Assembly: GCF_030272615.1 (NCBI RefSeq)
Contig: NC_081409.1
Span: 474,978,573-475,042,572 of the forward strand
Source of the DNA: Cryptomeria japonica
Lineage: Eukaryota > Streptophyta > Pinopsida > Cupressales > Cupressaceae
Reading direction: 5' to 3'
DNA: 64,000 bases
Shown: positions 34,746 through 45,762 of the stretch, in pieces
Position numbering within the stretch: the stretch's first letter is position 1
Layout: every line of letters starts with the position of its first letter
Notes under the pieces: generated by a model
What the model saw: only the letters and a program-made list of their open reading frames with translations
Told to the model about the DNA's origin: nothing
Databases searched by the model: none
Program-made: the position numbers and the translations under genes

Positions 34746-35860
34746 CTAGAAAAGAACAAGAGCAATAGGCAAAGAAGGATCCACGGGTCCAAATGGGGCT
34801 AAACTAATAGAAAGATGTGGAAGAGGATCCATGGGGCCCGAGGAGGCCACACTAGTAGCAAGAGGCAAACCATCATCCAAGGAGGAGTCATCAACAGTCT
34901 GTGAAGAGTCAACAAAGGAAGAATCGAAAGCCAGGATAGTCAAGTGATCACCATTAGCGTTCTTTCACCAAGTGGTTGTGCCTTTACATCATGAGAGAGA
35001 ATAATTTGTGGCCAAGTGCCAGTAGAGTTGCCAATGGTTTTAAAACATGAACTCACCCAAAAATGAAGGGTAAGATTGACAAGACAAACCCACACTAGAT
35101 GCACACTGAGTGGTTCAATAAGAAGGCTAAAGGAGGTTATCCATGGTCTGATCGAGAGAGAGTGAACACCGAAAGCCCACATCTTACTCAAAACCAAATC
35201 ATGATTAGCAACAAAAACAAAAGAAGCAGTAAAAAAAACCCTTGGCACAAGAAAATACTCAATGTTACTAGTAACTAAGGACTTCCAAGAATCCATCACC
35301 CATCAATGAAGATCTAAGAGAGAAGGCCAAGACCAACAAACCTACACACCAACCTCTAGCATTGGTAGAATTCCACATTATCCACCACATATTGACCATC
35401 AAGGGAGTTCTTGGCATAAGAAAGAGGACAAGATTTCCCCTTGGGAGGAAGGACATCAACAGATCTGACAATACAAGCAATGCTTCGTCAACTAGTAGTA
35501 GAAAAAGGCCTTGGAGGGGGGACACCCAAATCAACAACACTAGTGACAGCAATAGGGGAACCTCCGCATGTCTAGAGCACCACCATAGGGGCAGATCAAA
35601 TGGCAACAACAAAAGGATGAGACAAGGGAGGCACACCCATGGCTAGATCAGACCCACACCCTAGCAAAGAACCCTCATGGGAGGCTAAGGCAGACACAAC
35701 ACACCCCATAGACGTAGAGGTAGGGGCAATAGGAGCTAAAGTAGTCAGAGATTGGTTCAATGTTGTCATTAGAGGAGTGGGAATCATTGGAGTAGGAGCC
35801 TTCATTTTGAATATGTTTTCATCTACAACAGTTGTTAAAGAAAAGGAATTATAGCAAAAT
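34746..35860 (-). pseudogene. LINE ORF1-like (DUF4283-type) remnant
   Basis: Read leftward, the stretch near 35000-35110 gives VWVCLVNLTLHFW followed by IGNSTGTW. This fits the end of the DUF4283 domain of plant L1-type LINE ORF1 and related zinc-knuckle proteins (pattern WVRLPNLPLxFW...IGxxLG). Upstream frames toward 35860 and the proline/serine-rich frame at 34746-34943 fit the rest of such a protein but need frameshifts. The region is more GC-rich than its surroundings. No ORF2 (endonuclease/RT) was seen nearby. The identification rests on one motif. Confidence 0.45.
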
Positions 35861-36189
35861 AAATTTCTTAAAGCTCTAAAATTTTTAAGGGCTTGTCATT
35901 GAGGATGTGTTTTGACACATACAATTGGGCTAAATTTTCTTGGGACACTTTAAAATTTGCAAGATCATAAAATTATTATTCATAGCTGAATTTCATTTAG
36001 TTGCAAATGAAGATATTTAATCTTGAATGGAAGAATGGTGATGTCATGAGTTTGGATTTTAAAATTTGACGCAGAAAACAAGATAATATTAATTCATAAA
36101 AATTTTACATTTACAAAGTCACTTGTTCCAACTCATTCTACTTATTCACAGTCATTTGTTCCAACTCATTCTACTTTTTTGGAGTCTCT

Positions 36190-36801
36190 TTAGGCAACTT
36201 TTTAGTTGAAGAACATCGCTTTTGAACAATTGGCACCTGAAAAGTTGTTAAAACATGAAAAGAATTTGGGGAGAAAAATGGATAGTACTTGTGAAAATAT
36301 TATCTTCCTCAACAAAGACGCAATCCTTTTAATAAGGACTTTTCTTCTAGAGGTGGTCATAGTGGTCAAGGAAGAGGTAGAGGTCAATGGAATAATGGAG
36401 AAAAAAGAGGCACAAATAGCATATAACACTTTCAACATGACAACCAAAATGATAGACATCACTTGTATTAGAAGGTTGATGTGGTTGAAAAGGTAATCAT
36501 GAAGCACATGAACAATGGGGTCAAACCTTGCTAGTAGAGTCAAAATATTCTCTACTATTCTTTGATCATCAATATTTTCTATATTCATTCTAATTTGATT
36601 GATAACATTCATTAAATGGGTAAACAGATCACTCATTGACTTTCTCATTTTTAAATGTTCAAAGTTCCTTCTTAACATTTGCAATTTCACTAGCTTCACT
36701 TTGCTAGTACTAATAGGAATTTTATAAGATTTCTTATGCTTGCTTTGAATTAGTTGATGTATTCCTTGAAAAATATATGCATGAATTATCAGTGTTATCA
36801 A
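36190..36801 (-). pseudogene. Copia gag remnant, apparently split by an inversion
   Basis: Read leftward, 36801 to about 36500 encodes a UBN2-type Gag segment (KVKLVKLQMLRRNFEHL, VINQIRMNIENIDDQRIVE, LARFDPIVHVL). From about 36300 to 36480 the plus strand instead reads like the Gly/Arg-rich Gag C-terminus (SSRGGHSGQGRGRGQWNN, then a decayed knuckle start). The two halves of one Gag therefore lie on opposite strands with a junction near 36500. No LTRs or pol were found. Confidence 0.6.
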
Positions 36802-37216
36802 GAATAGGGCATGTTTGTCCTTCTTTCAAGTTTCCTTCAATAAATCCTACAATTTGATATAGTGTCCTTAAATAATTTTGCATCCTTTACATAGTTATAG
36901 TGTCCTTAAATAATTTTCCCACTATTGTCCATATCAATAGCTCAATCAAGTATACTTGAGTTATGTGTGTACACAAGTTGAGTTTCCCATTTGTCATAAT
37001 TCAATGTGTTTTCTAGCCTAAAAATCCCAACAATTAACACTAGCCTTGATAACAAATCAATTATTGAGCCATAAATAGACCCCATAAAAAAATCACATCC
37101 TTTTTGAAAATCCTATTTGTCAATTAATAATTTCATATCATGCACTGTTTCCCTAAAAATACCTATATACCCCATTTATCATCTTATGTGGACAATCATA
37201 AAGAAATATCGTTGAG
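36802..37216. other. Unassigned spacer
   Basis: No domain seen. A short direct duplication (atagtgtccttaaataattt) occurs near 36858 and 36897. Confidence 0.45.
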
Positions 37217-37830
37217 TATCGCTATTTCACAAGGTTATAATTTTGTTATATCAAGTAGCTTGCGAAGTAGTGACAAAGAAAATGAAAACTATAGTTATCG
37301 CTATTTCACAAAACATATATATCACTATACTAAGCGGTCAATGAAATAGCGACAAACGAGACAAAGATTATCAAGATATCGCCACTACGCAAAACCCATA
37401 TCCTATTATATTGGGCAATCGCGAAATGACGATAGAAGAAATAAAGTTCACAAGGTTATCACTATTTCATGAGACCCAGGTTCCATCACATTGAGCGATC
37501 TGCGAGACAACGATAAATGGAGCCAAGATAGTAAAAGCATTGTCATATCACAAGCAGGGACAATACAAAGTGGAGACATTGCGATATAGTGATATAACCC
37601 AAAGTAATTATTGTAGTACTACTAGAAAGGCTTAATAAAGGAATTATAATGTTGTGATATGGCGACATCTCAAGAAACTATCACCACATCGCAGGATGGA
37701 GACAATTAATGAAATATGAAATGGTAATATAGCAATAGCTAAATCACATGTTGTTATATCACAGGGATCTAGAATAAAGGGGAAATAAGTGTTGTGATAC
37801 AACAATAATTATTGCTGCTATTTTGCAATG
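37217..37830. repeat. Diverged ~80-bp tandem repeat with internal inverted motif
   Basis: Unit starts (tatcgctatttcac or variants) lie at about 37217, 37296, 37377, 37457 and 37539, spaced 79-82 bases. More diverged traces run to about 37830. Each unit has a second, roughly inverted motif about 45 bases on (gcgaagtagtgac, tgaaatagcgac, gcgaaatgacgat), so each could fold back. CG dinucleotides recur inside both motifs. Confidence 0.7.
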
Positions 37831-38175
37831 ATGAAGAAAATTAAAAAGGAGGGTTGCAATACTGCGAAAAGAGTAAGATGAGGCAAGTTGGGAGTGACAT
37901 TAGGATGTCATAAATCAAAATTTCAAAGGGGTGGCAAAATTGTTAATAACACGCATGAATTAAATACAAAAATGACCCCCTAGAGTCACCATTAATAGTT
38001 GATTTTTTCTTGAAATTTTCATTCTAAGTTAATGAATTGCACAGAGTGAGATTTGCGACGAAGAGGAATAGGCTAGAATCACTTGCGACAGCTTACAAGT
38101 AAGTACTCCATTACTCTCGAACCTGCAAAATTTATAAAATTCAGTTGAAATTCCAGTAAGAAGCATAAAGATAAG

Positions 38176-39346
38176 ATGCCTAGGAAGAAGGAAGAGTCTA
38201 AAGAGGGGGAAAGTTCAAAAGGGGGTGAAAGCTTTGAAAGAAAAAATAGGACATCAAACCCAGCTAAGAGGCTAATGCAAAAATCATTATTAGATGCATT
38301 ACTCGGGTCAGCAAATACTGGAGATAAAAATGTGTTCAAAGATAGGCTAGAGGGTTGTTGGGATGCTGCAATTCCAATACCTGGGGGGGACTTGTTTTGG
38401 TACTTTTACAAAAACATAGATGAAAAGATCCCTGTGTCGAATCCTTGGACCCTTGATGTTGCAAAGTTAATAGTGCCTAATATCTTCGTAGATGTTGAAT
38501 TGATTCTATTGTTAGCAGATAATAATCAGCTTGTAACTAGAACGGTCAAAATGCTTAATGCGAATCCTTTGTTAGTAATCACCAAATCTGCCATCATGGA
38601 TTGTTTTATGCTTAACAAACAAGCCCTGACTAGGGTTGACCTGGAGCAGGTTGACATAGATTATACCAGACTCAAGAAAACTTTCACGAAGGATGAGCTT
38701 CCATACTATCAAAGGAGGGGCAATAAACTTGTGGCGATTTTGGGCAATAAACCCTTTCCTGTAGAGGATTTCTTTGTGTACTTCCAAAAGACGTACTATG
38801 CTTTGTGTCAGGTGTTGGGAGAGGATGTCTAGGCCAAAATTCCAGTATCACTAATATACATGGCCATGAAAATATAAAATTCTGAAGAAAACCTCGAGTT
38901 TGATTTTGCATCTAAAACAGAGAGGAAAATTCATGATTAGCTTGTGGCATGTAAAGAGAAGAGTTGTGACTTTCACCACTATTATCTATTGTGTTACTTA
39001 ATTTTGTACCAGAACATATAGGGTTTTAGCTAGTAGCTAAATCTAGGGATGGTGGATGAGTAGGGAAATAAGATGTCAATGCAACTATGGTGTTATTTAT
39101 GGGACAAAACATGCAGGGATTGTGACTATAATATCTTTCATGATTCATTTGTCATTGTGATTTTTGGTTCCCTCAACCATCAGGTTGAAATATTGTCACT
39201 AGATTTGAGAAGGGTGTTGAGACCACTTGCTCTTGATCCTAAAAAGGGTCATGCTCATAATTTTGTTGACTGGCTCTATATGGGAGAGCATACCATTATC
39301 CGAGTATATGGGTGCCCTCAGACTCCTCACTTGTTACCCCTATTTG
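38176..39346 (+). pseudogene. Accessory-type retroelement ORF, first segment, cut by insertion
   Basis: An ATG at 38176 opens 218 codons to 38832 (a Lys/Glu/Ser-rich start, then GGDLFWYFYKNIDEKIPVSNP and DELPYYQRRGNKLVAILGNK). Related-looking coding continues in other frames to about 39345 (HNFVDWLYMGEHTIIRVYGC, PQTPHLLPLFV), where the LTR of the pol-less element begins. No catalytic motif was recognised. The layout, a basic/acidic N-terminus followed by a globular domain, resembles the extra ORFs of large plant LTR elements. I infer it continues at 45763 and again at 58949. It could also be an unknown host gene. Confidence 0.5.
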
Positions 39347-40132
39347 TGTTGGAAAATGCACACTCCAATGAGGTATTGTAGGTGATTGAAGGTATTGTCA
39401 TTGATGGAAACCTTACAATCATGTGATACCTGTAGGCAAACACAAGCATTGGCACCAACATACAGAACATCGGCATTGAAAAGGAAGATTACCGACACCC
39501 TAGCCGACAACAATTTTGTATTAATGTATTTTGTAATTAAGTGTAAAATATTTTGTAAGAGGACATGGTAGATTGTAATATGACTCATATATTTATGAGA
39601 TCATTGTAGATCATTTTGAAGATGTAAGGGTATGATGCGAAAGATAGAAGGTAGCAGACCTATTATGCGAATTATTGGATAAGGGTTTATGTATGTAGCA
39701 GAGCTTAAACGAGTACTAAATCTGGCATACCAGATGCTGATCTGAAGCAGTACAAGACATTGGATTAGTATAATCCATTTTTGTAAGTTAGTGTGACTTC
39801 TTTTGTAATTGAGCAGTGAGCTCTAGGAACTTGGCCTTCCTGCATGTGCAGGCCCCTGTTGTAGTAGTAATATTCTCTCATTGGCCAGTAAGTGAATATT
39901 GTGGGTCACAAATCCCACCGAGGTTTTTCCCACACCAGGTTTCCTCGTTAAAATATTGTGTTATGGTGTGCTTTTCATGTTGTGGTTGTTATTTTTACTT
40001 GCTGCATTATTTCTGGTTTACTAGTACACAGTTTTAATATGCTTTTCATGTTATAAGTTAAGAAAATATTATTACCGGTCAGATACTGATTCACCCCCCC
40101 CCCCCCCCTTAGTATCTTTGGGAATCCTAACA
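39347..40132 (+). mobile_element. 5' LTR of the pol-less element (786 bp)
   Basis: It starts TGTTGGAAAATGCACACTCC and ends GGGAATCCTAACA. Its first ~415 bases match 45322-45762. A run of 15 C (40094-40108) lies 24 bases before its end. Confidence 0.92.
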
Positions 40133-40150
40133 ATTGGTATCAGAGCTTGG
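40133..40150 (+). promoter_or_regulatory. Primer binding site, initiator tRNA-Met type
   Basis: The sequence attggtatcagagcttgg directly follows the LTR. The core tggtatcagagc is the standard plant copia primer site, here without mismatch. Confidence 0.93.
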
Positions 40151-40203
40151 TCCTCTATTTTCAGAAGCCTAACAGCTTGAGGAAGATATTGTCACCGGTA
40201 GAG

Positions 40204-41241
40204 ATGGAAAACTTGAGAAAGCAATTAGAAACAACTCTTTCAGACTATGATGCAGAAAAAGTGAAGAATATCAAACTTGAGGATGATCTGAAGGCTGCTT
40301 AGGATATCATTCAAGCACTTCAAGAAAATTACACTATAGAAAGGAATAAAATAAGAGAACTTTGTGAGAAGATGCAGAAAGAGGAAGATGAAAAGGATAC
40401 TCTTAATGATTTGGTAAATAAGCTAAGACAAGAAATCAATACAACAAAGAATGAGATGCAAGATATGACTATGAGATTTTGTAAAGAAATTGAAGACAAA
40501 AAGAAGAATGAAGAAGACTTGGTTAGAAGACTAACTGATGCTGGAAATGAAAACACAAGACTCAGTCATGAAAATGATATGTTGAAGACAGATTTGATGC
40601 ACACACAAAATGACAGAACTGAACTCATAAGACAGAAAGAAATCTTGGAGAATGAACTGACTGCTGCAAATCAACACAAGGAGAAATTCAAGAAAAGTTC
40701 AGAAGAACTTGTTGACATGCTGAAGAATCAGAAACCTAATGGTGATACAAATGGCCTTGGCTTTGAAACTGGTGAAAGCTCTGGTATTGCAAACAATCAT
40801 GATCATAGCAAACCGATAAGACAACCTAATGCTTACAAATTCAATGGGAAATGCTTTAACTATAACAAGTATGGTCATAGAGTAAATCAATGTAAATCTA
40901 GAAATTATCAGAACACTAATACACCCACCGGTCAATGTTCTAAATGCAACAAAGTTGGTCATAACTCATAAAATTGCAGAATGAATGTAAGATGTTATGT
41001 TTGTGGAAGATTTGGACACTTATCTAATAAATGCAGAACACATATCGGCATAGGATATGGGAAAGCTATTCAGAAAAACAATGTGACTTGTTATGCTTGT
41101 AACAAAATTGGACATATTGCAAAATTTTGTAGAGGCAAGTCCCCACCGGCAAATAACAAAGGTCCTAGTTTGAAAGGTAAAGAAAAGGTTGAAGAGGTAA
41201 AGCAAGAATTCTCAAAACAATGGATCAGAAAGTCAGATTAG
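40204..41241 (+). pseudogene. Coiled-coil Gag with four zinc knuckles, two in-frame stops
   Basis: The ATG at 40204 (MENLRKQLETTLSDY) opens a single frame to 41241, broken by TAG at 40300-40302 and TAA at 40969-40971. Residues about 1-180 are a long charged coiled coil. A linker follows, then CCHC knuckles: CFNYNKYGHRVNQC (second Cys lost), CSKCNKVGHNS with its last part after the stop, CYVCGRFGHLSNKC and CYACNKIGHIAKFC. There is no UBN2-like capsid domain before the coiled coil, so the N-terminal capsid part appears absent. That is odd for a Gag and fits a deletion derivative. Likely role: RNA binding and packaging. Confidence 0.88.
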
Positions 41242-41620
41242 AATGTTGAAGGGAATACCCCTCCACCGGTAGAACAGAGTATCACTCCACCAACAAGAGA
41301 CTCTTCATCTAACTGAAGGAAAATCCTTTGAGGGTTTAACAACAAAATGAAAAACATGCTATTATTCCCTCGGTTGATGGTGAGAAGTTGAAATTACTTC
41401 CATACCGACAGATGTGTTAAGTTGTGACTTAACTGATGAGCATTAAATGTGGTAGTTGGAGAAAATAACATTATAAAGCAAGTGTTTTGGCTCCTTTTTC
41501 ATTCACCGAGCATTCAAACCTTCGAGAGCGCGAAAATTCTCGAGTGAATGCATCCTTAGCGAAAAAGTGAAGCAGTTATCAAAGCATTCATCCTAAAGGC
41601 AGATTGAGGTATTTATAATC
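41242..41620 (+). promoter_or_regulatory. Intergenic leader with possible internal promoter
   Basis: Between gag and the accessory ORF lie 379 bases with no coding sequence. A TATA-like ttataaag sits at 41471-41478, about 143 bases before the ATG at 41621. A nested inverted repeat follows: cattcaccgag at 41500-41510 with ctcgagtgaatg at 41539-41550, and tcgaga/tctcga inside it. This looks like a promoter plus 5' leader for the downstream ORF. It is inferred from sequence only. Confidence 0.45.
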
Positions 41621-44600
41621 ATGGCTTCTTCATCCACTCCTAAATTTATTGCAAACCCTACTGTTGTTGAAGTAATTAAGCGCCCTAGACCCGTATTCAA
41701 ATTGGTTCTTGAAATAGTGAAGAAAGATGATAGCATAGGTGCATTTTCTCAAATTCCTAAGGGAGTAGTATATACTGAAGACCCTAGGATGTATATACAT
41801 TGTCATATAGAGGAATTGGGTGATGATGAGATCAAAAACATGTATAGCACTGTGATTTGTGATAAATCTGGAAATATCAAGCCGAAACATAAGATAGTGG
41901 AAACCCTAGGTTTTACTGAAATCCTTAGTGTCCCGAATTTTCCCAAGGATATTATAAGGATTGTGCTAAGCAGAGTTCATGGTGAATTCTTTTGGTTGGA
42001 TACAATTCATAAAATCACAAAGGAAGTCATTAAGGCAGTAACAGGGTTAGCTTCCACTGGTAGCATACCTGACAGAACAAAGAAGGTCTCAAATGACATA
42101 GTGATAAACCTAACCGGTCCAACATTCAACAAAAGGTTTCTAAGGGTAAATGATGTAAAGGACATAAATGTGAGATTTATCAGTATGATCTTAGGCTACA
42201 AAGCTACACATGCAAATAGGTTGATCTTAGTTTCTAGCCTATGTATTAAAAGTGCTTATGACATGGTTAATGATAATGCAAGAATAGATGTATGTGAATG
42301 GCTCAAAGATGAATTGATAGACAATCTGGGGAAGATTAAAGGAGATAAGAAACAAACATTCAGATTTGGAAGTTTTCTTGTTTGTCTAATGTTGTATATA
42401 ACTAAACGAGTACCCGGTATTGGTGCAAGAGATTTTGGCTTTGACATTCCGGTAGGAAAGCAACTATTGGATCTACTAAACAACATGGGAGAAAACCGGG
42501 AGAAAAACTTAAATGAATACTTTCAAGCATTAAAGGATCGAATGAAAACCATAATAAGATTGTCACAAGCTATTGTGGACAAGTATCAGAAAGAAATTTG
42601 TTTTGTAATAAGAAAGGATGAAATCTGGATGGAGGCAGTTGTCCCTAGAACTATCTGGGTATCTGAAATGGGCTATGAAACAGATGACAATATTATTGAA
42701 ACTTATGCAAAAGCCCTCCTTGAAGCACCAAAGGAACCCACTGAGAAAGTTTTTGGAAATGCTGAAACAATTGAGAGTGGAATTCAGTCTAGAAAAAGGG
42801 TTAAGAAGGTCGAAGAAACAATAAGAAAGGGAACTCGACAGGCCAAAGCAATTAAGGAAGATGTTTTGAAGCAAACTGGTATAAAGGAAAGTGAGTTGGA
42901 AGGACTTCAACTAGAAGCTCATCTTTCACCAGTTGGAACCTCCTCTGAGAGTGATATGCTAGCGGTATTTAAAAGGGTAGAAAGGAAAAGAAAACCCTCA
43001 TCGGTACCCTCACCTACATCGAGGAAAACAAGGCAAAAACAACAGGCAGTGAGGCCTCCAGTGAAAAAGAAGTTAATTCCTAAGAAGAAAATAAAGGTAA
43101 AACAAGATATTGCTCCACTGGATAAACTCTTGAGTGAAATAAATGAAGATGGAAAATTGAAAAACATCAGCAAAATATACAACACACTATCTACAGATGA
43201 CAAGGAAAACATAGAGAATAGTGTAGGAGATACCAAATGAAGTTGTTGATGAAATAATCTTACACTTGGATATATATAAGAAATTGCTGATGGAAGTTGT
43301 TGATGAAATACCAAATGATCTGTATAGGAGATTAGAAGCTAGAAGGTTAGCCATCGTTGAGTTGGACAAGAAAATCAAGATTGAGAAATTACTTGCAGTA
43401 CATCTAGTCAACTCACCTGATGAAATAGACAAATTAATCAGTGAAGCAAACTAGATAGTATTCTCCACTACTCACCGACACGTAGCACTAATGGCAGGTA
43501 GAGTAAATAAAGTCTCCAAGGAAACAACAGATGCATGGGATATATTCTTTGTGGAAAAAGAAAAACAGGAAGAATTACTCAGACCAAAGACTATTAAAGT
43601 ATATCAAAAGGACAAAGATAAGGGGAAAGGTAAGGTAGTTGGACCTCCAAGCCTGAAAATAACTAATAACTTAACCCCACCTCCTTCGGATACTCCACCG
43701 GTAGATACTACAGACAATCAACCGACTACTAAGAGTATGGAGACTCCATTAGAGGATACAAATCCCGAGTCTGACGTTTTGTACATTGTAAATATTGATA
43801 CTCAAGAAGTAAATGTTGTGGTTGACAGAGAAACCACTAAGGACAAGAAGATAGATGTGACTATTGAGTCACCGGCTGCAGATGCTGAGGTTGAGGTAAA
43901 TGAAACTGGAAATATAAACACAGAAAAACCTACTCAGACAGAGCAACCGACAGAGGATACCATTAGCAAACCATTAGAGAAACTAGTAGATACAACTGAT
44001 AAACAGTCAGGAGAGCCAAAAATGGACAGTACAGAGGTACAAACAAAGAAACCGAAAGTGTATACAGAGACACAAATTGAGAAATCGGTTGTTAAGAGCT
44101 TAGAGAAATCTTCTGAGGTACAGATGGAAAAACAGGAACAAGTACATATTGAGACACAAGTTCAGACAGAGACAGTACCTTCGGCCAAAACTGAAAAGCC
44201 TAAACCTTTGTTTATAGAAATGCAAACACAGACTGACCTACTAGAGGTTGAACCAAGCAAGGTGATTACTACAACCAGTAGTATGGCTATTGTGAAGATA
44301 GTTGGACAAACATCTGGTACTTCTATGGCAGAATTTAGACCTACGAATGTAACAGAGGTCTTATTGGATTCAATAAAGAAGATCACAGAGTGCAATGCAC
44401 AAGCCTATAAGGCTATTGATGACACAATTCCCATTCTTAAACTAATAGCACCAAAGTGTATTGTAGATAGCAAAGATTCCTTAGGTCAACTAGACACATT
44501 GTCTAAGTTCATCACCAACAACATATTGACCATTGATCAAATAAATGTGGACACATTCTAGGAAAGAATGATTAAAGAAAAAGAGAAATTCCTTGAGGAA

Positions 44601-45140
44601 ATTGTGAAGAAGAATAAGGAGAAAATGGAAACATTATTACTGGAACTTGGAGAGAAAATTCTTGACTTCAAGAAACTGTATAGAGATTCTTGTAAAACAA
44701 ATATTTTAACAGAAGATCTAGACAAGGAAATCAGCAAAGCACAAGATAAGATTAACACTATTGCTGACAATCTGATAGGTACATCGGATTCATTTTTGGA
44801 GATAGAGAAGAAGATTGCAGAGCAAGAAGAGAAAATCAAGCAGTTAGAGAAGGACAAAGAAAGAATAAAGGATAAAGCAAAGGACTTAAAATGTAGACTT
44901 AGTCCCAAACTAGACTACCTCATTTCTTTGAGAAAAGAAATTTCTGAGGCTCTGGTTCCCGGACTTAAGACACCGGAAGAGAAAATGCATATACTCACTG
45001 GTACAGTGCAAAGAACTCAAGAGGCACTAAAAGACAACAAATCATTCAGTAATGGTTTAAATTTGATTTTGACAGATATTTTTCAGATTGTAACCCACCG
45101 GTTACAAGAATCTAGGCAGAACTCCACTGATAGCGAATGA
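41621..45140 (+). pseudogene. Large accessory ORF (~1170 codons), one frameshift and two stops
   Basis: The ATG at 41621 opens 539 codons to 43240. A frameshift near 43240 then moves the reading to the frame that runs through 43454 (TAG), 44559 (TAG) and on to 45140. The N-terminal ~330 residues look globular (HGEFFWLDTIHKITKEVIKA with VTGLASTGSIP, FRFGSFLVCLMLYITKRVPG). The middle is basic and low-complexity (KKKLIPKKKIKV). The next part is Thr/Glu/Pro-rich (TEKPTQTEQPTE and similar). The C-terminus is a charged coiled coil (KEKFLEEIVKKNKEKMETLL). No enzyme motif or membrane segment was seen. It lies where SIRE-type elements carry an env-like ORF, but nothing shows envelope function. The role is unknown. 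Confidence 0.8.
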
Positions 45141-45321
45141 CAACCTTTGTCATTGATGTCAAAGGGGGAGTAGTAGAGATGAGAAAAATCAAAAATAGAA
45201 ATCATTAGCTCAGGGGGAGCACACATCTGGTACAATTTTTGGCAAGATTTTTGGACTTCAATTTTTGATACATTCTTGAATGTTTCTCATGAGTGTTGCC
45301 ATCAATGCCAAAGAGGGAGAT
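45141..45321 (+). promoter_or_regulatory. 3' untranslated part with purine-rich tracts and polypurine tract
   Basis: Three G/A-rich stretches occur: tcaaagggggagtagtagag (about 45159), gctcagggggagca (about 45209) and aaagagggagat (45310-45321). The last abuts the 3' LTR and should be the plus-strand primer. The upstream ones could be extra priming tracts or duplicates. Confidence 0.75.
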
Positions 45322-45762
45322 TGTTGGCAAATGCACACTCCAATGAGGTATTGTAGGTGATTGAAGGTATTTTCATTGATGGCAACCATACAATCATGTC
45401 ATACCAGTAGGCAGAAACAAGCACCGACACCGACAGACTCTACACCGACATACAGAAAACCGGCACCGAAAAGGAAGATTATTGGCACCCTAGCCGACAA
45501 CAATTTTGTATTAATGCATTTTGTACTTAAGTGTAAAATATTTTGTAAGCTGACATGGAGGATTGTAATATGACTCATATATGTATGAGATCATTGTAGA
45601 TCATTTTGAAGATGTAAGGGTATGATGCGAAAGATAGAAGGTAGCAGACCTATTATGCGAATTATTGGATAAGGGTTTATGTATGTAGCAAAGCTAAAAA
45701 CAGTACTGAATCTGGCATAACGGATGCTGATCTGAAGTAGTACAAGACATTGGATTATTATA
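45322..45762 (+). mobile_element. Truncated 3' LTR of the pol-less element
   Basis: It matches the 5' LTR from TGTTGGCAAATGCACACTCC to about attggattattataat, then diverges. The remaining ~345 LTR bases are missing, so no target duplication can be tested at this side. Confidence 0.88.

Larger units (their letters stand above)
39347..45762 (+). mobile_element. Pol-less copia-like (SIRE-type) LTR element with gag and large accessory ORF
   Basis: The 5' LTR is 39347-40132 (TGTTGG...CCTAACA). A perfect tggtatcagagc primer site follows, and a polypurine tract (aaagagggagat, 45310-45321) precedes a 3' LTR starting TGTTGGCAAATGCACACTCC at 45322. The 3' LTR breaks off near 45762 after about 440 bases. 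Inside are only a zinc-knuckle Gag (40204-41241) and a long accessory coding region (41621-45140). Protease, integrase, RT and RNase H are all absent. This marks a non-autonomous element that would depend on a partner's pol. The phrase tcaaagggggagtag and the C-tract before the LTR end are features of the SIRE/Maximus group; the lineage is inferred. Confidence 0.85.

Noticed and set aside
35268-35636. Hydrophobic minus frame (Leu/Val-rich) as a membrane protein
   Set aside because: It is an out-of-frame reading of the LINE ORF1-like remnant; another frame there gives the DUF4283-like motif context.
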